Below, one piece after another: positions 43,790 through 54,878 of a stretch of DNA of 64,000 nucleotides (position 1 is its first letter; every line of letters starts with the position of its first letter). A model generated the notes under the pieces. It did no database searches. It saw only the letters and a program-made list of their open reading frames with translations, and was not told the DNA's origin. The position numbers were made by a program, and so were the translations under genes. Source of the DNA: Clarireedia homoeocarpa (lineage: Eukaryota > Ascomycota > Leotiomycetes > Helotiales > Rutstroemiaceae); assembly GCA_001465935.1 (NCBI GenBank), contig LNKV01000010.1, positions 620,001-684,000 of the forward strand, given 5' to 3'.

Positions 43790-46077
43790 CTTGTCGGCGG
43801 TTGAGATGAGGAACGTGGAATTGTCGAAAGTCGTTGGTCGTTGTTCGAAAGAAATTCAAACGTGCAAATGTGAAAATACATTTTCTTCGTGGGCCGCGCC
43901 AACGTTAGCTTCGATTAAGCGATATTCTTGGCGTAAAGTCACGTGTCAGAACCCAAGCGACCAGCTTCAACAACAAGCCCATTCGAAACAGTTATTATGA
44001 GCAAATGTTTCTCTGAAATGGGGACGACATATTAGGAGTAGGCAGTCACAGGTGTGAGACTATCTGTTACTTTTGCTTCTTTCTTCATTTAATAGATATT
44101 CGGAAGTCCTACGAAGTTTTTTAGACCAAAAACAACCAAATTGACTACTTCAACTCGAAAATCGCATGTAGTTCAGGATTTTTACAATCAGATCAAATTA
44201 CACACTCACTATGCTATTTGCACGCGAACATTCATAGCTCTTCGATATAATAAGCCCTCAACTTTACCTGTACCAAGTACAGTCCTCTTGATTGCTACTG
44301 CCATTACATTCAACAATCCCACCATCGAAAAACAAGAGCTGGCTCTTGGTACATGCATTTATTTAACCAAAGATGCATCTGTAGAGCCAGTCTTCACTTA
44401 CCTTGCAATCTCAGCACAAAAGCTTTCGGAATCAATATTGTAGTACGCAGTATATAATCCAAAGGACTCCAGTAAGCGTGATGACGGAGACAGCACATAC
44501 AGATAGAGTCGGCTTGGATTGTCAAGCAGCCCACAGCAGATATTCATGGATTGCTGTTTGGTATATAAAATAGTCTAGCAGATGGTTCGGTTTGGCTTGG
44601 TTGATCAAGCTGCATAGGGTGGTATCCATGGATCAATGCCTGGGCTGAAGAGACGACTCAAATAGGAGTACGCAGACGAAGAAGCAGTAGCACGTTTCAT
44701 TTGGGTACCTAAATGGGTAATGGATGAGTTCTTTAGAATGTCCAACCTACCCATGGGTAACCCAACCTGGCAGGTATTCCCTTCCTCCCTGGGTTGAGGC
44801 CGCAGTCTATACATTGCAGATAATATGATTTGATAGCGACGATACAGATGTCTATTTGCCCTGCCACAAGATGCAGATAAGATCTACTGAATGAATGAAT
44901 GATACCTGGAATGATATGTTGTGAGACTAAGTCGTTATCTCTAAATCAGCAGTAGCAACTTACCCCATGCTCAAAGCAGCTTATCAGCTGAACTACAATC
45001 ATCCATAGTTTCAGTTGTGGAGAATAGATAGCATAGCAGTATAACACTCAAATTCACTGCAAAGGTGTTTGGAGGGTCGCTTAGGAAAGGGGGTTGCATT
45101 AGGATAGAGGGGGGGGGATTAAAACTAAAATAGGCCTGTGAACGGGAAAATGAAGATTAAGTTAATATAACACTGTATACATGTGAGTAATGGAGATTCA
45201 GTGATGGCGCTATATCTAAAGGCGTTGGTTGCTGGTATAGAATAGAACAGTTCGTTGGTAACTTGTTGATGAGAGCTGGAAGTATATACCTTTACGAGTA
45301 CTCGAGACGGTATCAGCGAAAACAGATATGGTGATTTGATATAACGTCATCCGAGTATTATCTCTAACATAACGATCGCGGTTCTGAGGTACAAAATCAA
45401 CACATGAGGATTCGTTGTCTGATGTTTAAGTAACGTGATTTTCGATATCTCCCGGACCAAGCCCCCACTCCCCAAGAGAATTGCGAAACACAAATAAGAA
45501 ATAACATTTATCCATCCTTTCCCAAACCAACTGATTGGATCTACAGTGAGTGAACAGTGTTGCCATTTCTTACTCTTCAGAGAAAAATACTGTAAGAAAA
45601 TCTGTAAGTATCTTCCTACGCCATAGGAGTTCGTACAGTGCTCGGATCAGCGTCGTAACTAGCGGACGATCTTTTGTTCTAGAGCCGCGCTTTGGTTCTT
45701 TTTCACCCACTTTGGAATACTTTCCTTGCCTTAATTTGTACTGCAGGGCCTGCCAATGTTCGGCTCTGGGTTCCAGTCCTTTTTATTTTTTTTTTTTTCA
45801 ATCGGGGAGATGAGATTGCGTATTGCTTGCCTAGTTTTGATTGTTGATGCTGGAGAACGAGAAGGGAGCAAAGGGAAAATATCAGTGAAGGTTGGAGCTG
45901 AAGCTGGGCATGATTGGGAATGTTGAGATGAAGAATAGCATGAAGAATAATATCTGCTAAGTGGAATTTTGAGGTGAGCATTATTTGGGAGACAGGGAAC
46001 ATCCTTTTGCCCCTGTTCGGTGTTTATGCTTGTTGGTTGGTGCGGATGTCAATTGTGTACTTAATCATACATCATAC
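43790..46077. other. RPL26 promoter and long intergenic region
   Basis: No supported protein gene. The RPL26 promoter lies at the left. An open frame at 44141-44443 has no recognisable domain. Around 44700-44790 several TACCCATG/CATGGGTA-type palindromic pieces occur. A G run near 45109-45118 and a T run near 45785-45799 are present. Confidence 0.5.
43940..43945. promoter_or_regulatory. CACGTG E-box upstream of RPL26
   Basis: CACGTG (in AAAGTCACGTGTCAG) lies about 150 bases before the RPL26 ATG. Cbf1-type bHLH factors bind this core and contribute to ribosomal-protein promoters in some ascomycetes. Use here is inferred. Confidence 0.45.
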
Positions 46078-46659
46078 TCACGAGCTCGCCTTGTATAAGA
46101 AAGAGAAAGAGGAAGGGATGCGATGTTGAAGGTCAAATCGAGTCAATATTTGCACAAAGAATGTGGTCATGCCGAGGATGGCGACGACAATACAAGGTCG
46201 TAAGCCGTTGATCTCCGAATTGCTATACAAGTAGATCTTCGTGTTGCTTGCCCGGAAGGATTCGACGGTTTCCTGTCGTAATTGTTCTAGAATAAGTCTT
46301 ATTTTTTGGAAGGCGGATGAGGGAAGGGAAAGGATGTGTATGATATCATACTCCAGATGCGAAAGGATCTGGTGGATGTTTAGTGGTCTTGGTAAGCAAG
46401 GTGAGCAGATTTTGATTTTCCTCCTCATGCCGAGAAGGGAGCGAAGTGTGTCCGTACGAGTAGGAAGTTGTGGCTTGTTGGTATGGGTTGTGAAAGAGAA
46501 GGGGAGGCAATTGACCAATCGGCACACGGGAAAGACATCTGGATAAATCCCGACTTGGACTTCATAGATGGTCGAGGACGTGAGGAGAGGCATTAGGAAG
46601 CATGAGAGCTGTAGGTACCGTATCGGCGAAGTTGGAAAACTCAGGAGTTCGAAGCACAT
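46078..46659 (-). CDS. Possible hypothetical protein with a C-terminal hydrophobic segment
   Basis: An ATG at 46659 opens 193 codons without a stop. No family is recognised. The predicted protein is Leu/Ser/Pro/Ile-rich, with a hydrophobic stretch near the end (PCIVVAILGMTTFFVQIL) that could be a membrane helix, and LEYDIIHILSLPSSAFQKIRLILEQLRQE as a possible amphipathic helix. It lies alone in a long non-coding region, upstream of and divergent from the AGC kinase gene. An ORF of this length can arise by chance in a window of this size, so this is a tentative call. Confidence 0.3.
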   Translation of the reverse strand: MCFELLSFPTSPIRYLQLSCFLMPLLTSSTIYEVQVGIYPDVFPVCRLVNCLPFSFTTHTNKPQLPTRTDTLRSLLGMRRKIKICSPCLPRPLNIHQILSHLEYDIIHILSLPSSAFQKIRLILEQLRQETVESFRASNTKIYLYSNSEINGLRPCIVVAILGMTTFFVQILTRFDLQHRIPSSFSFLYKASS

Positions 46660-47793
46660 GGTGATACTTGTACCGTGGTAGTCCAGTAGTCGTTTCGTTG
46701 TGTGAGCGGAGAAGAAGCTTTGGGGGGCACGGGGGGCACGGGGGCAGAGGATCAATAAAAGGGAAAAGGGTATCGAGACGGAGGAGAGACCCGAATTAGT
46801 GTTCTACGGACCGCCACACGAGCTTGGCTGGACTTTGCGTTGGAGCGCTAGTCTTCCTCTTTGTCGACGTGCACCGAAGGGTTGGATTTTGGCTTGCATT
46901 GGGGCTGTACGAAAGTACTGCACGGAAGTACTGTACATCGTACATGTATCGCATCGTATCGATATTGAAATGGTGGTTGATGGGAAGGAACATGTCCATT
47001 CACCCAAGGAGAAGCCGCGGGTGCTCCTTAAAGCAGGACAGCTGAAGTGCACGAAGTAGAGTGGTGAAGCAATGGCACAAGGAAGTGACCATTTCCCCCT
47101 TTCTAACGAGAAACCAAAACAATGCTCACAACACGTACCTTACTCGTCATTCATGCGACAATGAAGTAGTGCCGCTCGTATAAGCGCTTTGCTCCCTCGC
47201 ATAGCCATAAATACGTAACCTTCCTCTTACTGCCGGCAAGAAAATAGAAAGGGTTTGTCTTACCAAGCAGCTATCCTCTTGTAGCAACAGTTATCAAATA
47301 CTTCGTCAACCCCTGCAAGATTGATAACTCGTTGGCTGCGCCACGATAGCTTTTGGTATCTTTGACCCGTTCCACTTCTTTCATCTCCTGTTCCCCGTTC
47401 CCCCTCTCCAGTTCGTGTTCGTCACAGTTACACGCAGAACTTTGAAGACTGGAGTTTTCGGTGTTGATTATCAACCAACCACGCTACCGCTAAACCACCA
47501 ACCACTTTTCACCGGTCGATCTCTCGCAAAGCTCTCAAAGCTGTCAAACCTCTCAAACCTCTCAAACCTCTCAAACCATCGACCAGAGCACGGTCCAATT
47601 TCGCTGCCAGACCAAACTCGAACTGCAATTCGTCCATCCATTTCTCCATTCTTTCGACACTTAACCTGCTCCCTCCCCGTCTCCTGTGTTTGTTCCTTCT
47701 CCGATTCCCAACCACCCGCAACCTCCACATCGACCTTCATCCAATTTTAACCTCGAGTTGCAGCTCTCGTCAAAGCTGTCAACTACCACTTCA
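46660..47793. other. Promoter and leader of the AGC kinase gene
   Basis: No gene seen. A GGGGGGCAC repeat near 46722-46743 and a pyrimidine-rich 5' leader (47360-47793) are present. Confidence 0.5.
47527..47578 (+). repeat. Decamer repeat (AAACCTCTCA) in the kinase leader
   Basis: About five copies of a 10-bp unit, the first with small changes, lie about 215-265 bases before the kinase start and probably within its 5' untranslated region. Confidence 0.8.
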
Positions 47794-49899
47794 ATGACGC
47801 AATTATTTCACTCGTCAACACCGAACCATCTGCCATCCTCCAACAACGAGAAGCGGAATTTGTCTGGTGTTTCAATGGCGTCAAATAATAATAAACACTC
47901 CAACGGTCACTCCCCTTTCCCGCAGAAGTTGAAGAACTTCTTTCGAATCAATAATTCCGGAAACCATAGCGAGAAGAATGAGAGTTCGATAAAGTCCGAA
48001 AGCAAGTCGTCCTTTCGACAATCCAAGTTCTTTCCCGGTGGTGGTCGAAATCGCTCACATACCGTGGCAAGTGAAGGAAATGCATTGGATGATGCCGTCA
48101 GCCCTACAGCACACGCGAATCCGTATTTTGCACACCAAGGTCCGCCCGCGTTACGACATCACGATGAAGCCTCCATACCTCCAAGTCCTCCCGATACCCC
48201 TACCTTCAAAGTCGATACGGTTGCCGGTCCGAACGATCAAGCGACAGCAGCAGGAAAAGAAGAATTGGCTCGAAAATTAAGGAGAGTCGCGAGTGCACCA
48301 AACGCACACGGATTGTTTTCTGGAAAGGGCAATGAACGACCGAATACCGCTGAGCTGGGAAAGGAACCTCTGGTACACAATGCAAGCACGACGATGCTTG
48401 GTATGATTGATGGGCATGAAACAAATGATGCTCTTGATGTACCAACACAAGATGGACTGGCGCCTTTACAACCACCGAGTATACGAAATAATATGGCATT
48501 CCGGAGGACATACAGCTCGAATTCTATCAAAGTACGCGACGTTGAGGTTGGACCAAGTGATTTTGACAAGATCAAGTTAATCGGCAAAGGTGATGTGGGA
48601 AAAGTATATTTGGTGAGAGAGAAGAAGAGCAGTAGGTTGTATGCCATGAAAGGTACGTTTCAGAATGATTACCAACAATGTGACTTCTGACAATGTGTAG
48701 TATTGAGCAAGAAGGAGATGATCAAACGAAACAAGATTAAAAGAGCTCTGGCAGAGCAGGAAATTCTGGCCACCAGTAACCATCCATTCATTGTCACCTT
48801 GTATCATTCTTTCCAGTCCGAAGACCATCTATACCTGTGCATGGAATATTGCAGCGGCGGGGAGTTCTTCAGAGCTTTACAAACCCGGCCGGGAAAGTGC
48901 ATACCTGAAGATGACGCTCGATTCTATGCTGCAGAAGTGACAGCTGCTTTAGAATATCTGCATTTGATGGGTTTCATTTATCGAGATTTGAAGCCTGAAA
49001 GTATGTGAATCTAGACTTTTGTGGAGCTCCAGACACTAATTGCTTCAGATATCCTGCTCCATCAATCTGGTCATATCATGTTATCAGACTTTGACTTATC
49101 CAAGCAATCAGACCCAGGTGGAAAGCCAACCATGATCCTTGGACGAGGCGGTACTTCTTCGACAAATTCATTGCCCGCGATCGATACAAAATCTTGTATA
49201 GCGAATTTCCGAACCAATTCTTTCGTCGGCACAGAGGAATACATTGCGCCCGAAGTCATCAAAGGATGTGGACATACCAGTGCAGTTGATTGGTGGACCT
49301 TGGGTATCTTGATGTACGAGATGCTTTTCGGCACTACACCATTCAAAGGAAAGAATCGCAATGCTACGTTTGCAAATATTTTGAGGGACGATGTTCCATT
49401 CCCGGAACATTCTGGTTCTCCACAAATTTCAAAGTCAGTTAATCATCCCAACCAAAAATATCATGATCTATAGCTAACAAACCCCAGCCTTTGCAAATCC
49501 GTAATACGCAAGCTCCTCATCAAAGACGAGAACCGACGTTTAGGCGCACGCGCCGGAGCCTCGGATGTTAAAACCCATCCCTTCTTCCGCACAACCCAAT
49601 GGGCGCTGATCCGCCACATGAAACCTCCCATGATCCCCCACCAAGGTCGTGGTATCGATACAGTCAATTTCCGCAATGTGAAAGAGAGCGAGAGTGTGGA
49701 TATTAGTGGTTCGAGAGCCCTGGGCTCATTACCGAAAGGCGTCCCGCTCGATTCGGGACTTGCGACTCCAGTGGCAGGCGAGAACGTCCCAGACCCGTTT
49801 GAGGAGTTTAACAGTGTGACTTTGCATCATGATGGGGACGATCATAGTCATCATCAGACGGAGGATCAGCATAATGGGAGGTATGATGGGAGGGGATGA
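47794..49899 (+). CDS. AGC-family Ser/Thr kinase of the NRC-2 / Fpk1 type
   Basis: Predicted exons are 47794-48652, 48701-49000, 49049-49433 and 49488-49899, giving 651 residues. NRC-2 of Neurospora restrains conidiation. The yeast relatives Fpk1/Kin82 phosphorylate aminophospholipid flippases. The first about 260 residues are Ser/Asn/Pro-rich and probably disordered. The kinase domain begins near KIKLIGKGDVGKVYLV, with the ATP-binding Lys in YAMKVLSK, HPFIVTLYHSFQSEDHLYLCMEYCSGGEFF as hinge region, YRDLKPEN as catalytic loop, DFD (400-402) in place of DFG, and GTEEYIAPEVI. DFD is characteristic of this subfamily and of some plant AGC kinases, which also carry an insertion before the activation segment like the Gly/Ser-rich one here. 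Domain ends near HPFFRTTQWALIRHMKPPMIP. The C-terminal tail is His/Asp-rich with PDPFEEFNSVT. Confidence 0.92.
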
Positions 49900-51841
49900 C
49901 GATGTTTAGTACTTGAAATATTTCTTCGGATGGCGGCGCAACATTTTTCTCATGGGCGTACGATGGTTTTCACTTTGAAATTGGGGCGAAGAAATCATGA
50001 ATAAGCATAAGATTTTCTTTTCTCTTTATGTCATCACTTGCAAGGAGGGAAAGGCTTGGAGATATCGTTTGCGATGCGAGAGGAGCAGCATTTTCTTTTC
50101 TTTCTGCATGACATCTAATAGCGGACATCCACAAGACCAGATCGATATTGACATCGATATTACATCATAACATTTGTTCCTTGGTCTTGGCTTCATTGTA
50201 TTCGGATTGTATATACTGGACTTGCGATTTGCTTTGGCTAGCGAAGAGAGAACGCGGAGGAAAGAAACGAATTTGGGAATAAAGAATGAGTATTTAGGGG
50301 GGGAGAGACAGAACTGTGAGAACATAAGAGGAAGGAGAGAAGGTTGAAGTTCAGATGGGACCGCATAGCATGGCCTGGTATAGGAGAGGGTGATTCTGTT
50401 TTTCTTTTGAACAGTGGCGATAGGTACAAGCTTTGTGTTCATTAGCTCATTAGCAGTTGCTTCATTTGGGGTGTCTGTCTTCATTGCGGGGATTTGATTC
50501 GGTGTAGGTGGGTAAGATGGGGCGTTTTGCTTTTTCTTTCCTTTTCTTTGGTGCGGGTTTTGAGATTCGGCTCGTGAGGAGAGGGTGATAGAGGGAGGGT
50601 GGTCGCGGGAGGTGGAGGTGGCATTGATTCTCAGTGGCCTGGGCGGGATATGAGAGATGAAAGCTGAGGGCTAGGGGGATTTTGGTAAGCTAAGCTAGGT
50701 AGGCGGAGGGAGATTCGGAGGTTTGATTGTTTGGTGGAGGTGGAGTGGAATGGGAATCATTTGGAAGTTGGTTGGTTGAGTAGAGATGGGTTGAAATGGA
50801 TCGAGCTGGTGAGTCGGTAATGGAGAAGGGTGATAGCTTAGGAATGAATGAATCAGTCAATCAATCGGCGAACTTCGAGCCCTTTTGCATCAAGAGTGAT
50901 GACGGATGATACGAATTTCCGAGAACACGTGGCACGTTGATGGATGGAACTTATGTATAAAGTGGAAAGTATGGATTTGTGTGCCGACTACTTCTCTGGG
51001 CGGATCGCCACTTCTTGAGCTGGCAAGTTCTGAGCCTGCAATCCATTTGTGGACTCTTTTACGTTCATTTTTCTCTCCAGCTCCTGGATACTGTGATGAA
51101 GCTGATCATGGCTGTTGGCGCAATCACCTGATCGATTTTCCAGCTCTTGGACGTGGACTCAGACTCTTCAAAGTGTGATGTTTTGTTTGCTCTGGGATAT
51201 CTACATACCGTATCATTCTATTGATCTACGGCTTCCCGCTCTGCGATCCTTTTTCGATGAAGTAAAATGTCTTTTATTGATATTTGCCTTTTTCTGAAGT
51301 TCGAGTGTGGATAAATAAATGGCTTCTCCGCACCCCGCATTTTGTACACTGCTTTCTCGGTAGTGTCTTCCCCGGATATTATCCGCCCGGCAGACTGAGA
51401 AAGAGACGTCATCCTAGGATGTTGAGGGAACGTATGCAAATCATGTTCTTGTTATTGTTAATTGGTGGGCAAGCAAATCATGTTTCTAATTGACCATCCT
51501 TAGTCGTGCGCATGTTGGGCGGCTCGATTGGGATGAGCTTAGCGACATATACATGCAGTAACTATTTTCAACTCCACCGATGTTACCTACAAGCGAACTA
51601 TTCTCGTGTTAACTCTATGATCTTCTTCTTAGTCACTTAGAGAGAATATCCCCGCTCTGGCAAAATGTGCTGTGTGACAGGAAGAAATCTACTATTCGAC
51701 CGGCAACGTCGATAGTAGTCAAACTTTTGGCTAATGTATGGGTCTTATGATCCAAAATTTCTATATATGAGTCTCCAAGAGGACGAATCTCACTTCTCTT
51801 ATGATAACTAACCGTTCGTCGGTTTCTTATTTCTCTTTTCA
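49900..51841. other. Long intergenic region
   Basis: About 1.9 kb between the kinase gene and the GH95 gene. It is purine-rich on the plus strand around 50570-50800. No gene or RNA recognised. Confidence 0.5.
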
Positions 51842-54265
51842 ATGTATGTTGCCATGGCGACCAAACTGATTGTCGTTCTTATGTGCTGGGTGGGTTGCGG
51901 CACTGCCATCTCGGAAGCATCAACCAAGCTTTGGTACAACTCCTCGGCGAACAACTTCCAGGAGGGTCTTCCAGTCGGTAATGGTCGCCTTGGAGCTCTT
52001 GTGTTTGGAAGTGTCAAGCAAGAAAGAATTGATCTCAACGAAGACTCCGTCTGGAGTGGTGGATATCAAGCCCGTGTCAATGCAGCCGCTCTATCCTCCT
52101 TCCCTCAAGTCGTTGGTGATCTCAACTCAGGTAGCATTAGTAATGCAGATGATCTTTGGAACTCAAAGATGTCCGCGACGCCGTCAAGTGAAAGAGTTTA
52201 TCAACCAATTGGGAGCATCTTTATGCAGTTCGGTCATGATCCATCGCTTACATCGTCCTATAATAGAACTTTGGATCTCAAAACTGGACTTAGTGAGGTC
52301 ACCTATGTGTTCGGCGGCACCAAATATACTCGACAAGCCATAGCAAGCTACCCGTTGGGAGTTATCGGTTTCAGATACTTTGCAAACAAGACTGGAGCTC
52401 TGTCTTTCAACATCACTCTACAAAGAGATCAAGCACAACACTCTGTGAATGTTGACCTTGATAAGCGAGCTATCACAATGACCGGTGGGGCGACTGATGA
52501 TTCGACATTGAATTTTACGTCTAGTATCAGAGTGGTAACGACCACTGGTAAGCACCACAGCCTGCGAAATATAAAGATGCTGCAGTATACTGATTGAGCA
52601 GGTACCGTGAAAAACAACGCGACTGGTTTGATAATATCTGGGAGTCAGGAAGCTTTCGTGTATTTCGATGCCCAGACTGCCTTTCGGTACCCAACGGCAG
52701 CGGAACAGTTAGTTACCTTGAACAGCAAGCTCGATAAAGCAGTAACTACAGGGTGGACGTCACTTTACAGTGGAGCAGTAGCAGACTATCAAAGTCTAGC
52801 AGCACGAGTATCACTTGACTTGGGTGATTCGGGGGCTCATGGAACAGTCGAGACTGGACAACGTATGAACAACTGGCGTTCTAACGGGAACGTTACGTAT
52901 GATCCTGAGTTTCTGGTTCTCGCCTACAATTATGGTCGCTATCTTCTCATTGGCTCTTCTCGGGAGGGAAGTTTGCCAGCAAATCTTCAAGGGGTGTGGA
53001 ACGATAATTTCAATCCGCCCTGGGGCTCTAAGTACACCATCAACATCAACATCCAGATGAACTACTGGGCTGCTGAGACAACCAACCTTGCAGAGACGCA
53101 CGGCCCCGTATTTGATCATCTTCAACGCATGCAAGATCGTGGCCATTATGTGGCGAAGACAATGTATGGCGCAAGCGGATGGGTATGCCACCACAACACC
53201 GATATTTGGGGTGATTGTGCGCCGCAGGATGCGAAGACGTATTGGGCTGCAAACACCATGGGAGGCGCGTGGCTCAGTCTCCAATTGATTGAACATTACC
53301 GCTTCTCGAAAAACAATACCTTTGCCACAGAAGTCGCCCTTCCTATACTTAGTGACGCACTAGCATTCTTTTATGATTACCTCATTCTCAAACCCAATGG
53401 CTTCTACGTCACCAGCTATGGCGCCTCACCCGAGAACTCCTATCACGTTCCAGCTGGCAAGAGCATCGCCAACGCTGCAGTGGGTATCGACCAAGGCACT
53501 GCTCATGATCGCCAAGTTCTATATGAGCTATTCAAAGGCTTCATCGAACTATCCTCCGCCACCGGCAGCACAACCGGTCTATCCAAAGCACAACAGTACT
53601 TAGCCAAACTTCAACCACCACAAATCGGCTCGCTAGGCCAAATCCTAGAATGGTCCGGCGAGTATCTCGAGACTGAACCCGGCCACCGCCATCTCTCTCA
53701 CCTCGTCGCCGTGCACCCCGGCTCACAAATCAGCCCCCTATTCAACACCACCCTCGCCAACGCCGCGCTCGTCTCCATCAACCGCCGCATGGCCAACGGT
53801 AGCGGCGATATGGGGTGGTCGCGTGCGTGGGCTGCGGCTATCTACGCGCGCTTGCTGCGGGGTGACGAAGCTGTGTATCATATCTGCGACCTAGTGAGCG
53901 CATATCTCTCAAAAAACCTCTTTGATTTAAACACGGGCGTGTTCCAAATCGACGGGAATATGGGACTAGTCGCAGCAGTGACGGAGACGCTGTTGCAGAG
54001 TCATGCGGGAGTGGTGCATTTGGCGCCGGCGCTGCCGAGCGGCGTTTTGAGCAAGGGGGTGGTTAAGGGGTTGGTAGCGAGGGGTGGCTTTGTGGTGGAC
54101 TTGGCTTGGGCGGATCATAAGGTGGTCAATGCGACGGTTTTGTCGAGGTTGGGGGGACCGCTGGCTTTGAGGGTTGCGGGTGGGAATGCCTTTTCTGTTG
54201 ATGGTGTTACATATACGGGAGCAATATCGACGACGGCAGGGAAGTCTTATTCGATTACGGTATAG
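51842..54265 (+). CDS. Secreted glycoside hydrolase family 95 (alpha-L-fucosidase type)
   Basis: Predicted exons are 51842-52547 and 52602-54265, giving 789 residues. The 54-nt intron uses GTAAGC...GCAG. GH95 enzymes are inverting alpha-L-fucosidases or related alpha-galactosidases acting on plant xyloglucan and other fucosylated glycans. The start may be at 51842 or the second ATG at 51854. From the latter a signal peptide reads MATKLIVVLMCWVGCGTAIS. The N-terminal domain has LWYNSSANNFQEGLPVGNGRLGA and INEDSVWSGG-like text (DLNEDSVWSGG). The catalytic (alpha/alpha)6 region has GVWNDNFNPPWGSKYTININ with the Asn-x-Asn pair, YGASPENSY with the likely general-acid Glu, HRHLSHLVAVHPG, and FQIDGNMG with an acidic residue. 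All expected catalytic positions look intact. Many N-glycosylation sites agree with secretion. It probably serves hemicellulose breakdown. Confidence 0.92.
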
Positions 54266-54878
54266 GAGGCGGTACTGGAGCCACCATGTTGGTATTGAAT
54301 CACGTGATATTATCCCCTTCAACTCTTCGCTTAATCTTTCGAAGAGTGTAGTAGTAGATGTATCTAGGTTGAAAATGCTCATTAAGTTCAGTACTACTAA
54401 TACTTAAGCTTACTCAACGTGAAACTACGTGAAGCAATGCCAGGGCTTGATAAAATTAGTATGTTCGTGTCGGTTCAGTGTATTCACTGAACTACAGGGA
54501 AGATATTACGGGATACTGAACTACGGAAGAAGGGACTACAGGATATAGGATACTCGCTGTAGCATAAGCAATTACTACGGGAGAGAAAGGCTATATAGTC
54601 CAACTCCCCCTCCCACCTAGTTTAGAGAATTCAACCCGATTCAACAGCATTTACTTAGACCCCATTGTGACTAAGTATGGTGCTACGAATCGGACCAACA
54701 TTACAGCTGTACTAAGCCAACCGACTGTTTGAAAATTGTTTCGAACAAAGCACTAGATGAACAGTTTGTTATCGACATTGAACAATAGTCAAACAATCTT
54801 CCACACTTCCTTATATCACAGTGCCTTAACGTATCTACTGTTCCTTAAGAGAATCTAAGTATTTCAACCAACACGACC
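54266..54878. other. Intergenic region
   Basis: Spacer between GH95 and amidoligase genes. A TCACGTGA palindrome lies at 54300-54307. No gene seen. Confidence 0.5.

Noticed and set aside
44141..44443. 100-codon plus-strand frame near RPL26
   Set aside because: No domain, no leader features; length within chance expectation.
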